Assembly (NCBI RefSeq): GCF_000012985.1
Contig: NC_007645.1
Coordinates: 5,726,581-5,790,580 of the forward strand
Direction: 5' to 3'
Origin: Hahella chejuensis KCTC 2396
GTDB lineage: Bacteria; Pseudomonadota; Gammaproteobacteria; Pseudomonadales; Oleiphilaceae
Length of the DNA stretch: 64,000 bases
The position numbers and the translations under genes are program-made. The notes under the pieces were generated by a model. It saw only the letters and a list, made by a program, of their open reading frames with translations, searched no databases and was not told the origin of the DNA. Positions 44,949 to 53,672 of this stretch are shown here, one piece after another (within the stretch, counting starts at the first letter, position 1; each line of letters starts with the position of its first letter).

Positions 44949-45433
44949 TTCTTGAAGATAGGCCTAAACAATGGCCAGAAGATGACTGTTTAGATGATTT
45001 CTGGATTATGTTGTCGATAATATGTTCTACAAAGAGTGATATAGAAGGTGTTTTGCCTGGTCGAATTCCAAGTAAGGATAGCCCTTACTTGGAAGATGGC
45101 AGATACAACCCTCTTATATCATTCCTGTCTTTGGTATCAACATCAGGTGGTTGGTGGTGGGTAGATTTACCAGAAGTAGAAGACGAGATTCACGCGCTAA
45201 CAGATTTTATTAACGCTGGATACTCTAAACATGACCCTTGGGAATTGCATTCAGTAGAAGGATTGAGTTCAAAATGGTGGGAAGAACTTAAAAACCTTGC
45301 GGAAAAAGTTCTTCAAAAAGGAGTTGGAGGCAGTAGAGCCAAATTGCCAAAAAAATTTGATCCATGTGACTATAATGAATTTGAATCATGCCAGTTTGAT
45401 GTTGACTATGATTCTTTATATCCTAAATATTAG
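44945..45433 (+). CDS. Putative immunity protein for the Rhs toxin tip
   Basis: The ATG at 44945 overlaps the Rhs stop (ATGA); an earlier frame start at 44927 lies inside the toxin gene. The 162-residue protein is acidic, Trp-rich (GGWWWVDLPEVEDE, SSKWWEEL) and soluble, without a signal peptide. Position, size, acidity and low G+C are all typical of Rhs immunity proteins, which bind the released toxin tip in the cytosol. No named family is recognised. Confidence 0.75.
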   Translation: MILEDRPKQWPEDDCLDDFWIMLSIICSTKSDIEGVLPGRIPSKDSPYLEDGRYNPLISFLSLVSTSGGWWWVDLPEVEDEIHALTDFINAGYSKHDPWELHSVEGLSSKWWEELKNLAEKVLQKGVGGSRAKLPKKFDPCDYNEFESCQFDVDYDSLYPKY

Positions 45434-45765
45434 ATGTACTAAAAAGTGGCAGATTGGTTTTTATCTGACTAACACCTAAAAAACGTCAGAGTCAGTCTGG
45501 TACATTTCCATCTATAGTTGCTTCGATCGGTTATCAGTTAGCGCAACATTTCTTGTCGAAAGCCGGATTTAGGCTCCGCTCATCTGATGTTGGGCGGTAG
45601 AGCCCTTGGAGTGGAGTCGTAAAAAAGTATTGGTCATAATCCTGTTCAAAAAAGCCGGGTTGCTGTGCGACAGTAGATGTGTATGAAGGCACCTTTTTGA
45701 TAAGTAATACTACACTTGCTCCAGAATAGATATATAAGATTCTTAGGAGCAGCGGCTAACCATGG
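45434..45765. other. Intergenic gap between Rhs locus and prophage
   Basis: About 330 bases without a supported gene. The prophage attachment site may lie here or just left of 45944, but I find no tRNA or clear direct repeat. Confidence 0.4.
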
Positions 45766-45999
45766 GTGGCAATTAATCCTGAGACTTGGTCTACGAACAA
45801 AGGGCGCAGAGAATTTGGCCGCTTTGCAAGAAAAAATAAGTTTGTCGCAAAAATTGCTCAAGTTGTTGGTTGTGCAGCAGGTACATCATTAGGTTGCGTC
45901 GCAGTTTCAGCTATAATCACCTACTGTGTTTCTGCCTCCAAATTTATTGGCGTTTTAGCTGTCGCAAACTACTCGGCCTTGACCCAAACCACCAGGTAA
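45766..45999 (+). CDS. Small hydrophobic ORF, doubtful
   Basis: A 77-codon frame from GTG begins with the basic stretch NKGRREFGRFARKNKFVAK and continues with two hydrophobic stretches (VVGCAAGTSLGCVAVSAIITY and ASKFIGVLAVANYSAL). It has no clear ribosome site and runs into the antisense of the prophage gene at 45944. It may be the stump of a gene cut when the prophage entered. Confidence 0.25.
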   Translation: MAINPETWSTNKGRREFGRFARKNKFVAKIAQVVGCAAGTSLGCVAVSAIITYCVSASKFIGVLAVANYSALTQTTR

Positions 46000-46483
46000 C
46001 GGCCGTCGTTGTCAGAAATAACAGCTGCGCGATGGCCTCTTTGTACAGAACCATTAACTCGACCGGGCTCAACGCGCCAGCACCACCGAGATGGCGGCTA
46101 ATATTCAGGGTGACAAACGTCGCCAGAATAAGCAGATAGACAGTAATCAGCGGTCGCATCAGGCCCCGGATAGCGTCCACAAACCACATCCCATACGTTT
46201 GACTCTGCTCTTTAAGCCCATCCTTGAACGCCGCGGTCTCCGCGATATCTCTGTTTATCCTTCCTTCCGTGTCCGCTCTTAGAATTTGTTTGTCCGCCAG
46301 CGCCAGTTCATGGTCGTACTGAAGCTCCGCTTCCTGTTTGCGAAGCGTGGCCATTTTCAGCTCATAGGTGAGCCGGAATTGCTGATCCTTGCGTTCTTCT
46401 CGTTTGGTTAACCAGCTGCCAAACATGCCCACCAACGCGCCTAACCCTGACGAGGAAAACAGCGCCAGCAGTCCTTCCAGCAT
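45944..46483 (-). CDS. Holin-like phage membrane protein
   Basis: This 179-residue protein has an N-terminal hydrophobic helix (MLEGLLALFSSSGLGALVGMFGSWL), a long charged helical middle, and two C-terminal membrane helices (PLITVYLLILATFVTLNI, AIAQLLFLTTTAVTWWF). This layout is seen in large phage holin-type proteins encoded at the end of late operons. It is the most distal gene of the prophage here. Its start abuts the stop of the DUF5675 gene. The holin role is inferred from topology and position. Confidence 0.6.
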   Translation of the reverse strand: MLEGLLALFSSSGLGALVGMFGSWLTKREERKDQQFRLTYELKMATLRKQEAELQYDHELALADKQILRADTEGRINRDIAETAAFKDGLKEQSQTYGMWFVDAIRGLMRPLITVYLLILATFVTLNISRHLGGAGALSPVELMVLYKEAIAQLLFLTTTAVTWWFGSRPSSLRQLKRQ

Positions 46484-46887
46484 TAGTGTTCCCCTTGAAT
46501 GGTCAGCCGCAGTGGTTCTCTATTGAGAAGTTCGGTGAATACATGGAGGGCTGAGCGGGAGTTGAGGACGGCGGGTTTACCAGAGAGCCAGCCACGGCGA
46601 TCGCCAATCAGAAGGCATCCCTGTGTGTGAGTGACAATATTGCCATTGTGAATCAGGATGCCGGTTCTATCTGGCACATCCTGCAGCCAGTAAACGTTCT
46701 TGTACTTGCCGCTGCTGGAGCGTTCCAGAAACGTTGCTTCATAAACGCCAGCAGGAATGCAGCTCACCTTCGGCCGGTTATCTAACCAGGGCCGCTCAAG
46801 GATCTGAAACGTCGCCCCTTTCACTGTCAGCGTACTGAGAATACACCCCGAGTGAATTTCATCCCGGATCATCATTGCCTCAATCAT
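46483..46887 (-). CDS. DUF5675 family phage protein
   Basis: This 134-residue protein has the family core PKVSCIPAGVYEATFLERSSSGKYKNVYWL, followed by VPDRTGILIHNGNIVTHTQGCLLIGDR. The conserved Cys, His and Asn residues form a compact beta fold related to L,D-transpeptidase-like domains. It neighbours the holin-like gene and is the only candidate in the window for a cell-wall-directed lysis function, though this is unproven. An alternative start is the ATG at 46875. Confidence 0.75.
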   Translation of the reverse strand: MIEAMMIRDEIHSGCILSTLTVKGATFQILERPWLDNRPKVSCIPAGVYEATFLERSSSGKYKNVYWLQDVPDRTGILIHNGNIVTHTQGCLLIGDRRGWLSGKPAVLNSRSALHVFTELLNREPLRLTIQGEH

Positions 46888-46905
46888 CGTTTGCTCCTTG
46901 CGCGA

Positions 46906-47196
46906 TCAAGACTGAAACAGTTTCAACTTAATCGCCGCACCGACCAAAAATGCCGCTAACAGCCCGGTCGTCATGGCTTTCACCAGCGTGCGCCAGGCAG
47001 TGCGTCGAGCATCGCGCCAAGCTTCAAGCAAGTCTCGTAGTTCTCTGATGTCGCGAGCGGCATGACCGTTCTCCAAGCCAAGATGAGATAGCACGCGCAA
47101 GGCGCCTTTTTCCGCCGCATGATCGAGTAGTTCGTCCAGTTCTTCCCGCCGCAACAGCAGGATATCTTCGGGCACAGAGAGATTCGTCTCCGTCAT
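46906..47196 (-). CDS. DUF6127-type small membrane protein
   Basis: This 96-residue protein has an N-terminal charged helix (ELDELLDHAAEKGALRVLSHLGL), the typical DIRELRDLLEAWRDARRTAWRT stretch and a C-terminal membrane helix (AMTTGLLAAFLVGAAI). This pattern is known from late genes of GTA-like alphaproteobacterial phages. Possible roles are lysis or spanin/holin assistance. It lies between the DUF2793 and DUF5675 genes. Confidence 0.7.
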   Translation of the reverse strand: MTETNLSVPEDILLLRREELDELLDHAAEKGALRVLSHLGLENGHAARDIRELRDLLEAWRDARRTAWRTLVKAMTTGLLAAFLVGAAIKLKLFQS

Positions 47197-47255
47197 TAGG
47201 GAACTCCAAAGAAAGTTTAGATCGTTTTCTTAAATGGGATGGGACGCTGTCGGCG

Positions 47256-47609
47256 TCAGAGCGAGACGCCAGCGCTCCAATCCGTTCCGGTATAAGCGCA
47301 AAGCCTAGCTTCCTCTTCCACAAAGCACAGCCATCCCGTTTGAGGTGTGTAATAGTCCCAGGCGTTTTGAATACGGACGGCGACCTGTCCGGCCTTGTTC
47401 TCCCATTCCCCGGTCGCATTGACGGGAATCAGATAACGATCGCCCTCTTGGGCGGTAGCAGGTGGAGCGCTTGTATGTCGCCCCTTCACGGATAGGCCCA
47501 CCAACGCGCCAAGGCGTTTAAGGTTGGCGTCCATCCCCGCGGCCCATCCCGACTCCCCCGTGCTCCAACCGTAGTTCAATCCAAGATTGGGGTCAGTACG
47601 TGCAGACAT
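47256..47609 (-). CDS. DUF2793 phage protein
   Basis: This 117-residue protein carries the family pattern LNYGWSTGESGWAAGMDANLKRLGALVGLSV, then APPATAQEGDRYLIPVNATGEWENKAGQVAVR and WLCFVEEEARLCAYTG. DUF2793 proteins lie behind tail-tip genes in GTA-like phages and are probably structural. Its start abuts the stop of the tail-tip gene. Confidence 0.85.
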   Translation of the reverse strand: MSARTDPNLGLNYGWSTGESGWAAGMDANLKRLGALVGLSVKGRHTSAPPATAQEGDRYLIPVNATGEWENKAGQVAVRIQNAWDYYTPQTGWLCFVEEEARLCAYTGTDWSAGVSL

Positions 47610-49795
47610 TAATGCCCTCCATAATATTGGTCATAGTTAAGGCCATACCCCGCGCGCTCGACACTGATGTTGTGCTTTTGCCAACTGGCGAGCCCATTCC
47701 TCATGGCTTCTAAAGTGATGAATAGACGCCCGTTGGGACGCCCCAGTCCGGTATCTGTTATTTCCTGCTCTATTGAATAAGTCAGAGAGGTTTCCTGCAG
47801 AGAGGGAACGGAGAGAATCCGGCGTTTGGTTTCGCTATACACACTTAAGACGTAAGTCACACCCGGCTCAGGCCCAATATTCCCCATGCTTTGAGACGTT
47901 AATTCCACCGTTTGCGTGAGCCGATCACGATGCGCCCACGAGACCGTTAAGGCCCCAGTGATGACGTCAGGATAGGCGGCGCCGTTAACTTTCAGATTGC
48001 CTGGCGGGTAAGGTCGGTCCTGACGCCGATTCATCGATAAGGACTCGACAGGCGCGGAGTCCAACGCCAAGGTTCCCTTCCCTGTCACGGTCAGCAAGCG
48101 CACATCCACCTTTTCGCCGGCGGCGTATTCCGTAGCGTCCACGCCCTGAAACCCATCGGCAAACCAAAGGCGACTGCCTGCAGGATGCGCCACGGGTACC
48201 GTATCGAGCACGCCACGCAACAGGGTGAGACTGCGCTGCGACAGGTCCATCGCAGTCACCGCCACAACTTCATCGTTCAAATAGGCGTACCCGCCAATCT
48301 CCACCAAGTCGAGATCGCGCTCTTCTATGACCATCACTGTCGTTTTTACCTGAGGGCCAATCTCATCGGCCAATACCGCGGAAGGACAGAACTCCCCCTG
48401 ACCTCGCCGTTGGTAATGGGGCGCGGTATGCGACTTACTGTGCAGCTCATAATTGAGCGCCCCAGATGAGGGACGCACCGCCAACGTCTGCAGATAACCC
48501 TCAGACGGCTCCAGATACTCCAGGTCCGCAGGCTTTAACGACCTTACAAGGTCCCAGTATGGGGCTTCCACCAAGCGTCGATATGGGGAGGTTGATGGCG
48601 CTGGGACAGGATCGCTCCATCCTGTTGGCTGAGCGGAGGTATAACTGGCCGCAGGTAAGCCAAACACGTCTTCAACCGCTTCTATATGAATCGCGCCCTG
48701 GGTCAGGGTTCCGCCATCGATGGCGGCGATGCGTAACACCAGTGACTCAATGCCTAATGCCGGCCAGGTGAGGATAAACACATCTCCCGGCGCCAGCCGC
48801 CATCCATTGCGGTTTACCTTGAGACGGACCTTCGCCAGAGGTGTGGAAACGGCGGTTAAGTCGCGCATGGCCACCCGGGACGCCAGCACATCCGATGTAA
48901 TGCCAGGGTATCGCCGGGTTTGGGATACCACTGCGCCCTGGGCCTGGATATTGGCCAGGTCCTGCACCGTCACACTGGTTTCCTTGAAACTCTCGGGATG
49001 GGTGTAGATCAGCACCAGCTCGTTGGTGGTTTCTCCCCAGGCCGCTCGCTGAAAGCTCTCCAGTTCGATCACAGTGTTTGGACCAAAAACCGGTAAGGCG
49101 GACTGCGCATAGTTGGCTCGCACCAGCTTCAGCACAAAGCGCCCGTTGGTGGGAGAGGTCGTCAGAACGCCGCCAATATGATCCAGCACCTCTTTCACAA
49201 ACTGCTCGATTTTACTTTGCTGCGACCAGATCAGGCTTAATCCGAAGCCTTCCTGATACAACGCATCGGCCGCCGCCCGAAAACCGCCGTCATCCAAACT
49301 GATGGCGGGATAGCCCATGCCCCATACGGGGTTGGTCAGACACTCGTAAAGGATATGGGCCGGATTCGCGGCGCCATGAATCTCCGCCTTGTCGGGATAC
49401 CAGGCCCTAAAGCAACGCTTCACCCGCACCGCCCAGGGTTTGATATAGGGATTGTTGGCGGCGAGGCAGACCTGCCTCAGAATGAGGCTGAACAATCCGC
49501 GATAGGCGGGCTGAGGATCTCCCTGGACGGCTTTAAGGTAGTCGTTGGGTAGTTGCGTCTCTTCCCCAAACGCCGCATCCACGGAGCCATAGACGCCGCC
49601 CTCACGTTTGTCGCCGCCAAATAACTCTTTCTCGTTGAGCTGAAGTCGCCCACTAGTTTTGAGGTCGCCTTTCCAGGCTTGGCGATCGCCGACCTGAATT
49701 TCGGTGAGGGCGTCCACCGGGCCGTGGCAGATCGCCAAGTGCATCCCGAGGTAGTATCGATACCCAACGGTGACCGACTTACTGCTACCGCCCAT
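47609..49795 (-). CDS. Phage tail tip (J-like) protein
   Basis: This 728-residue protein starts at the ATG at 49795 (MGGSSKSVTVGYRYYLGMHL), which overlaps the end of the gene upstream by 11 bases; a longer frame is spurious. It contains the tail-tip features ECLTNPVWGMGYPAISLDDGGF, VKEVLDHIGGVLTTSPTNGRFVLKL and QTRRYPGITSDVLASRVAMRDL, as in the Phage-tail_3/GTA tail-tip family. C-terminal beta modules (WAHRDRLTQTVELTSQ) probably contact the host. It is the largest protein of the host-recognition module. Confidence 0.85.
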   Translation of the reverse strand: MGGSSKSVTVGYRYYLGMHLAICHGPVDALTEIQVGDRQAWKGDLKTSGRLQLNEKELFGGDKREGGVYGSVDAAFGEETQLPNDYLKAVQGDPQPAYRGLFSLILRQVCLAANNPYIKPWAVRVKRCFRAWYPDKAEIHGAANPAHILYECLTNPVWGMGYPAISLDDGGFRAAADALYQEGFGLSLIWSQQSKIEQFVKEVLDHIGGVLTTSPTNGRFVLKLVRANYAQSALPVFGPNTVIELESFQRAAWGETTNELVLIYTHPESFKETSVTVQDLANIQAQGAVVSQTRRYPGITSDVLASRVAMRDLTAVSTPLAKVRLKVNRNGWRLAPGDVFILTWPALGIESLVLRIAAIDGGTLTQGAIHIEAVEDVFGLPAASYTSAQPTGWSDPVPAPSTSPYRRLVEAPYWDLVRSLKPADLEYLEPSEGYLQTLAVRPSSGALNYELHSKSHTAPHYQRRGQGEFCPSAVLADEIGPQVKTTVMVIEERDLDLVEIGGYAYLNDEVVAVTAMDLSQRSLTLLRGVLDTVPVAHPAGSRLWFADGFQGVDATEYAAGEKVDVRLLTVTGKGTLALDSAPVESLSMNRRQDRPYPPGNLKVNGAAYPDVITGALTVSWAHRDRLTQTVELTSQSMGNIGPEPGVTYVLSVYSETKRRILSVPSLQETSLTYSIEQEITDTGLGRPNGRLFITLEAMRNGLASWQKHNISVERAGYGLNYDQYYGGH

Positions 49796-50000
49796 CCTGC
49801 TCCTCGTCTTGGCGTGTTTGCGCCTGAGCCACGACCGCTTGGGCCATGACGTCGCCGGTGGCCAGCAATGTCTTCGCCGGCAATCCCACTTCCAAAAACC
49901 GGGACCAGTCCAACCCATGGCGAGCGAACCAGGCGCGGCCGCCGCGATTGCAATAGCCTAGCGCCCGCATATCGGCGTGAGTGACAGTCAATGATTTCAT
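49785..50000 (-). CDS. Small conserved phage protein before tail tip
   Basis: This 71-residue protein contains MRALGYCNRGGRAWFARHGLDW, a pattern seen in short phage proteins encoded next to tail-tip genes. The start overlaps the preceding gene's stop by 4 bases and the end overlaps the tail-tip start. The function is unknown, perhaps assembly. Confidence 0.75.
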   Translation of the reverse strand: MKSLTVTHADMRALGYCNRGGRAWFARHGLDWSRFLEVGLPAKTLLATGDVMAQAVVAQAQTRQDEEQDGR

Positions 50001-50230
50001 TTCTTACCGCCTTTGGATTTGATGGGCGTGGTGCGCAGATCGCCGTACCAGACCACATTGGCGCTGCGCACCAGCACTGTTCCAAACACCACGGGAATGG
50101 GACGCCCCTCGTCGGCGGTGGGCGCGTCCAAGTCCTTTAACTCCGCCGCCGGCGGTTGCGGCGGTTTGGGCGCCAGCGCGTACTGAACCAGTGTGGCGAC
50201 GATCCACACGACGATTTGCATCCAAGGCAT
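49997..50230 (-). CDS. Tail assembly protein, membrane-anchored
   Basis: This 77-residue protein has an N-terminal hydrophobic helix (IVVWIVATLVQYAL), a Pro-rich link and the conserved EGRPIPVVFGTVLVRSANVVWYGDL. That block is typical of the small proteins that precede tail-tip proteins in GTA-like phages. Overlapping genes on both sides show tight coupling. Confidence 0.8.
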   Translation of the reverse strand: MPWMQIVVWIVATLVQYALAPKPPQPPAAELKDLDAPTADEGRPIPVVFGTVLVRSANVVWYGDLRTTPIKSKGGKK

Positions 50231-50239
50231 GAAAGGTCC

Positions 50240-51049
50240 TCAGTAAATTGGGCTGCCGCCGAACGGGTTCTTGGAGGGAATAAAGGGAAAGCCGCCGTAG
50301 TTCAGACTATTGCCAAACTTGGCGTCACAGGTCATCAACGTGTGGTCGCAGCCTGGATACAACATCACCGCTGCGCCAACGCGAAGACCCGGCGGCGCTG
50401 TGGACAGCGTGATTGCGTCGCCACTCTGGCCGACGATCATGCGCTTTTCCGTCAATCCCTCGGCGGACCAGGTGGCGAATCCTCCCGCGAAATAGCCGTC
50501 CGCATAGTCGGCCGCGGCGGCGACGTGAATGACAGGGCCTTCCAGGGCCATCACATTCCCCTTAATGCGATGCGCCGTGGGACTGGCTCCGCAGGCCGCG
50601 CCATAGAGCGCATGAGGACAGTTGCGTTGATACAGGCGACGCAAGCCCGTTCGCTGCAAACTGGTATAGACCGGCTCGCAATTGAACTCCACTTCAGAGC
50701 CGCGCCACTCCGCATTCAGCACCCGTCCCATCCACACAGGAACCGTCTCCGGGTCATCCCGATGTCGCCGGTATACCGTCAACAACGTCACTTCAGAGGG
50801 AGGCGTGGTAATAAACGCTTGGGCCACCGTCACATCCCGAGGCAGGGTGACGCGAAAACCTGCGCGTCCGCTTTGCGCGCTGCGCTCTATCACGCCGCGC
50901 TTGAGTGCGATGGCGGCATAGACAAACGCGTTAAAGCGTTCATCCCTGGCGGCGCTGGTATAACGCCAGACGCGCGTTCCCCGGCGAAACTCATAGAGCT
51001 CGACCGGACAGGCTTTGTCCGTTGATGTCTCTCGGTCTGCGTAACTCAT
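50240..51049 (-). CDS. DUF2163/BR0599 phage tail protein
   Basis: This 269-residue protein has an N-terminal DUF2163-like region (VELYEFRRGTRVWRYTSAAR) and a Cys-rich centre (YQRNCPHALYGAACG). The signature end is GCDHTLMTCDAKFGNSLNYG followed by FPFIPSKNPFGGSPIY. The family belongs to the distal tail of GTA-like phages and is thought to form the hub or bind iron-sulfur or zinc. It overlaps the next gene upstream by ATGA. Confidence 0.9.
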   Translation of the reverse strand: MSYADRETSTDKACPVELYEFRRGTRVWRYTSAARDERFNAFVYAAIALKRGVIERSAQSGRAGFRVTLPRDVTVAQAFITTPPSEVTLLTVYRRHRDDPETVPVWMGRVLNAEWRGSEVEFNCEPVYTSLQRTGLRRLYQRNCPHALYGAACGASPTAHRIKGNVMALEGPVIHVAAAADYADGYFAGGFATWSAEGLTEKRMIVGQSGDAITLSTAPPGLRVGAAVMLYPGCDHTLMTCDAKFGNSLNYGGFPFIPSKNPFGGSPIY

Positions 51050-52737
51050 AGATCGTCCCGTAAACTCATTAAGGGCAAGCTGACTTCCGCCAGCGCATCG
51101 GTATGGTGGGAAATTTCGACGGCGTCAGCATCCAAACGCATGAGCGTCATAAAAGAAATTCGAGCGATCTCCGCGGGGGAGAGAGAAACGCCAAGCGGTT
51201 GGTCCAATGCAATCAGCTCACGCTGCGCGTCCACCTCAGAGGCGCCGGTAATACGACGATAGAAGCGTTCTCCTGAAACTGTCTGAATAAGCAGATCTCG
51301 TCGTCCCGCCCAGGCGGCGGGACCTGCGGCGTAACCTCTGTTATCGATGGTCCAGGCCGCATCCTGCGCTCCAAATGGCGCGACGACGGCGATGTCCGAT
51401 TGAAAGCTAGGGAGCCAGAACGGTTTCAAACGCCCAGCCCGGGCCGCCAGCCAGCGCCTGAAATCCGCAATGGCGGGACGTCCCGCCAACAGCCAGCGAT
51501 GGACGCGCCGGCGGCGATCGACCCCGGTCAGGTCGTCCACGACCCGGCGTCCGGTCAGATAATCCAACTCCCGAAGGTCTCGCATTACCGAGGCGTCCAA
51601 ATCATCACGCCAGTTTGGCGGGACCCTAAGCACGGGATAGCCTTGGTAGTCGGGCTCTTCCGTCATTGCAATCAGCGCGCATTCCTCCTCCAACCGAAAC
51701 TGAGTTTTGGCGGCGACAATGGCGTCGGTCACGTAGGTCAGATTCTGGCTACTCCCCACGCGAGCGGAGTGTACCGGCGCTATTCGGGTTCCAGCGGGCC
51801 AGCTTTGCTCCAGGGGCCGTTTAAGGTGCAACTGGTTTGGCTCGACCGCGGCGATCTCCGCAAACTCCGCACGCAAATCGTGTACGAGCGTCAGCAAGCC
51901 GCCGACCGCATAATCACGGTGCGACGTATCGACGGTAAGCGTCTGGACGCCGGCGGCGATGGGGGTTGCGGAAACGGCGGCGTCTATCCACCATGGCAGT
52001 CCATACACGCGCGCTTGCCAAGAGATAAGCAGGTTCTCCATCATCACACGGGGGCGATCCACACCTGCCAACACTCTGTATTCCAGCATGCGTCGAGGAT
52101 GCGCCCGCACTCTGACTCGCTGTTCCACGCCAGAGTGGGAGCGCATCACGTCAGTGAGCCACTCCAAGCGTTCAATGACGGGTTCAGACCAGTCCGGGGA
52201 TAGCGTCCAGCCGACAATGCGTCGCCCTGTCACCCCTAGCGTGGGCGTATCCGAGCTAAATAGAAACCGAAATCGCGCCTCCACCTGCGGCGGCCCATTG
52301 GGAGCCACGGACAACGAATAGCGGCGCGACTCCAAGGCGCCAAACTGCGTCGGTGGCGAAGCCGGCCCGGTCAGCGTCATGCCTTCGGCGGCTTCACGCG
52401 CCACGGAGTTGAGCGTCTGGGGCTGCATGTGCGCATTCCAGACTTCTATCTCGCGCATCTGCACCGAGGCCACACTGCCCAGATCAATGCGCTCAGGCAG
52501 AACATGCACCCGGTGATACCAATCCACGCCAAAGCTGGCGGCGAGCGTCCCTTCTTGAGGTATACGCGGCGTAAACGTGGCGGCTTTGCGTTGTGAGCGT
52601 GTCGACGCAGGGCTGGCGATGGCGCTCACGTCGGGCGGCCAGGCCGGCAGCGCGAGATGCTCCATGTCCTGCGCCAAGCGTGGGTTGTTCCATACGGCGC
52701 TACAGGACGCGGGGATAAAGCCTTCTACAGCGGTCAT
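51046..52737 (-). CDS. Phage tail protein (distal tail module)
   Basis: This 563-residue protein has no named family that I can fix. It is rich in beta-type sequence, with repeated short motifs such as LVHDLRAEFAEIAAVEPNQL and VSGERFYRRITG, and contains RRWLAARAGRLKPFWLPSFQSD, which resembles DUF2460-type tail proteins. It is encoded between the two MAYE-start proteins and the DUF2163 protein, so it is a structural distal-tail component. Confidence 0.65.
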   Translation of the reverse strand: MTAVEGFIPASCSAVWNNPRLAQDMEHLALPAWPPDVSAIASPASTRSQRKAATFTPRIPQEGTLAASFGVDWYHRVHVLPERIDLGSVASVQMREIEVWNAHMQPQTLNSVAREAAEGMTLTGPASPPTQFGALESRRYSLSVAPNGPPQVEARFRFLFSSDTPTLGVTGRRIVGWTLSPDWSEPVIERLEWLTDVMRSHSGVEQRVRVRAHPRRMLEYRVLAGVDRPRVMMENLLISWQARVYGLPWWIDAAVSATPIAAGVQTLTVDTSHRDYAVGGLLTLVHDLRAEFAEIAAVEPNQLHLKRPLEQSWPAGTRIAPVHSARVGSSQNLTYVTDAIVAAKTQFRLEEECALIAMTEEPDYQGYPVLRVPPNWRDDLDASVMRDLRELDYLTGRRVVDDLTGVDRRRRVHRWLLAGRPAIADFRRWLAARAGRLKPFWLPSFQSDIAVVAPFGAQDAAWTIDNRGYAAGPAAWAGRRDLLIQTVSGERFYRRITGASEVDAQRELIALDQPLGVSLSPAEIARISFMTLMRLDADAVEISHHTDALAEVSLPLMSLRDDL

Positions 52738-52739
52738 GG

Positions 52740-53672
52740 TCAGGGACCGTCATAGCGTACGGCGAAACCAAACGTGCCCGTCGAGAGCCGCGATCCCGCA
52801 GAACTGCCATAGGAGCCATTAGGACTCTGAATGTCTTTTTCCCACCAGGGGAACACTTTCCAGCGCTCGCCCCCTAACGTGAGGATATCCCCGGCGTTGT
52901 AGTAATTGAGCCGCAGGCTGCGCCAGTGCTCCAAATGCCCTAACAGCGAAATGTAGCCGTCTGAGCGCGGCAGCCACAACCACATCGGCGTCATCACCGA
53001 TTGCTGGCTCCAACTGTTGGGCTGCCGCATCTGAATGGGATGCGCGTACTGGGCAAAAGACGGCCAGACCGTATTGTTGGCGTTCGCGCCGGGCCAGATA
53101 TTTCCGTCCACCCGACAGTGCAGAAAGCTCGCCCGATAATGCTGAAAGCCGTTGGAATGAGAGTCTGTATTACGAGTGTTCCAAAACGGCGCCGCCGGTG
53201 AGCGCCAGTAGCCCGCTCGGTATTGGCCTTCTCCCGCCTGCGTTGGTGTGAAATAGAACCCGTTCGTCGATTTGGCGGCCATGCAGTGGGACGCCGCAAA
53301 CCAGTTGCCGCCCTCCCAGGCGCCGTACTTCTGAATGTCGCCAAAAGCCATCCACTGATGCCGGGACACGGAGTAATTCACGACACAGAGCATCAGGTCG
53401 GGCGACTCATGGGCGAACAAGTGATAAGTGACGGGCCACGCAGAGCTGGGCAGCCAGATACGCGCCTTTTGCGGACAAGGATCGACGCTGAAATCCGCGC
53501 TGTTGGCGCCGGCGATAACCACTTGGTCGGGATCAGCCAATGTCAGACTCACATGATTGACGCCTTTACTGAGCGAATCCCCCTGAACGCGCCAACCATT
53601 GGCTTCGGCAAACAGCATCATGGCGTCCCTCAGCGCGGAGTTAGAACCGACCTGGCCAGTTTCATACGCCAT
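52740..53672 (-). CDS. Phage tail-associated protein, MAYE-type
   Basis: This 310-residue protein begins MAYETGQVGSNSALRDAMML, sharing its opening with the neighbour upstream (MAYESGTAGDYVDLLMRLYQ). The rest is rich in aromatic residues (ICNYSVSRHQW-like, YWRSPAAPFWNTRNTDSHSN). Genes of this type encode surface structures of the tail. It overlaps the next upstream gene by one base. Confidence 0.6.
   Translation of the reverse strand: MAYETGQVGSNSALRDAMMLFAEANGWRVQGDSLSKGVNHVSLTLADPDQVVIAGANSADFSVDPCPQKARIWLPSSAWPVTYHLFAHESPDLMLCVVNYSVSRHQWMAFGDIQKYGAWEGGNWFAASHCMAAKSTNGFYFTPTQAGEGQYRAGYWRSPAAPFWNTRNTDSHSNGFQHYRASFLHCRVDGNIWPGANANNTVWPSFAQYAHPIQMRQPNSWSQQSVMTPMWLWLPRSDGYISLLGHLEHWRSLRLNYYNAGDILTLGGERWKVFPWWEKDIQSPNGSYGSSAGSRLSTGTFGFAVRYDGP

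Noticed and set aside
50156-52203. Plus-strand frames of 267-289 codons opposite tail genes
   Set aside because: They are antisense to the coupled minus-strand tail operon, with no start context or conserved motifs.
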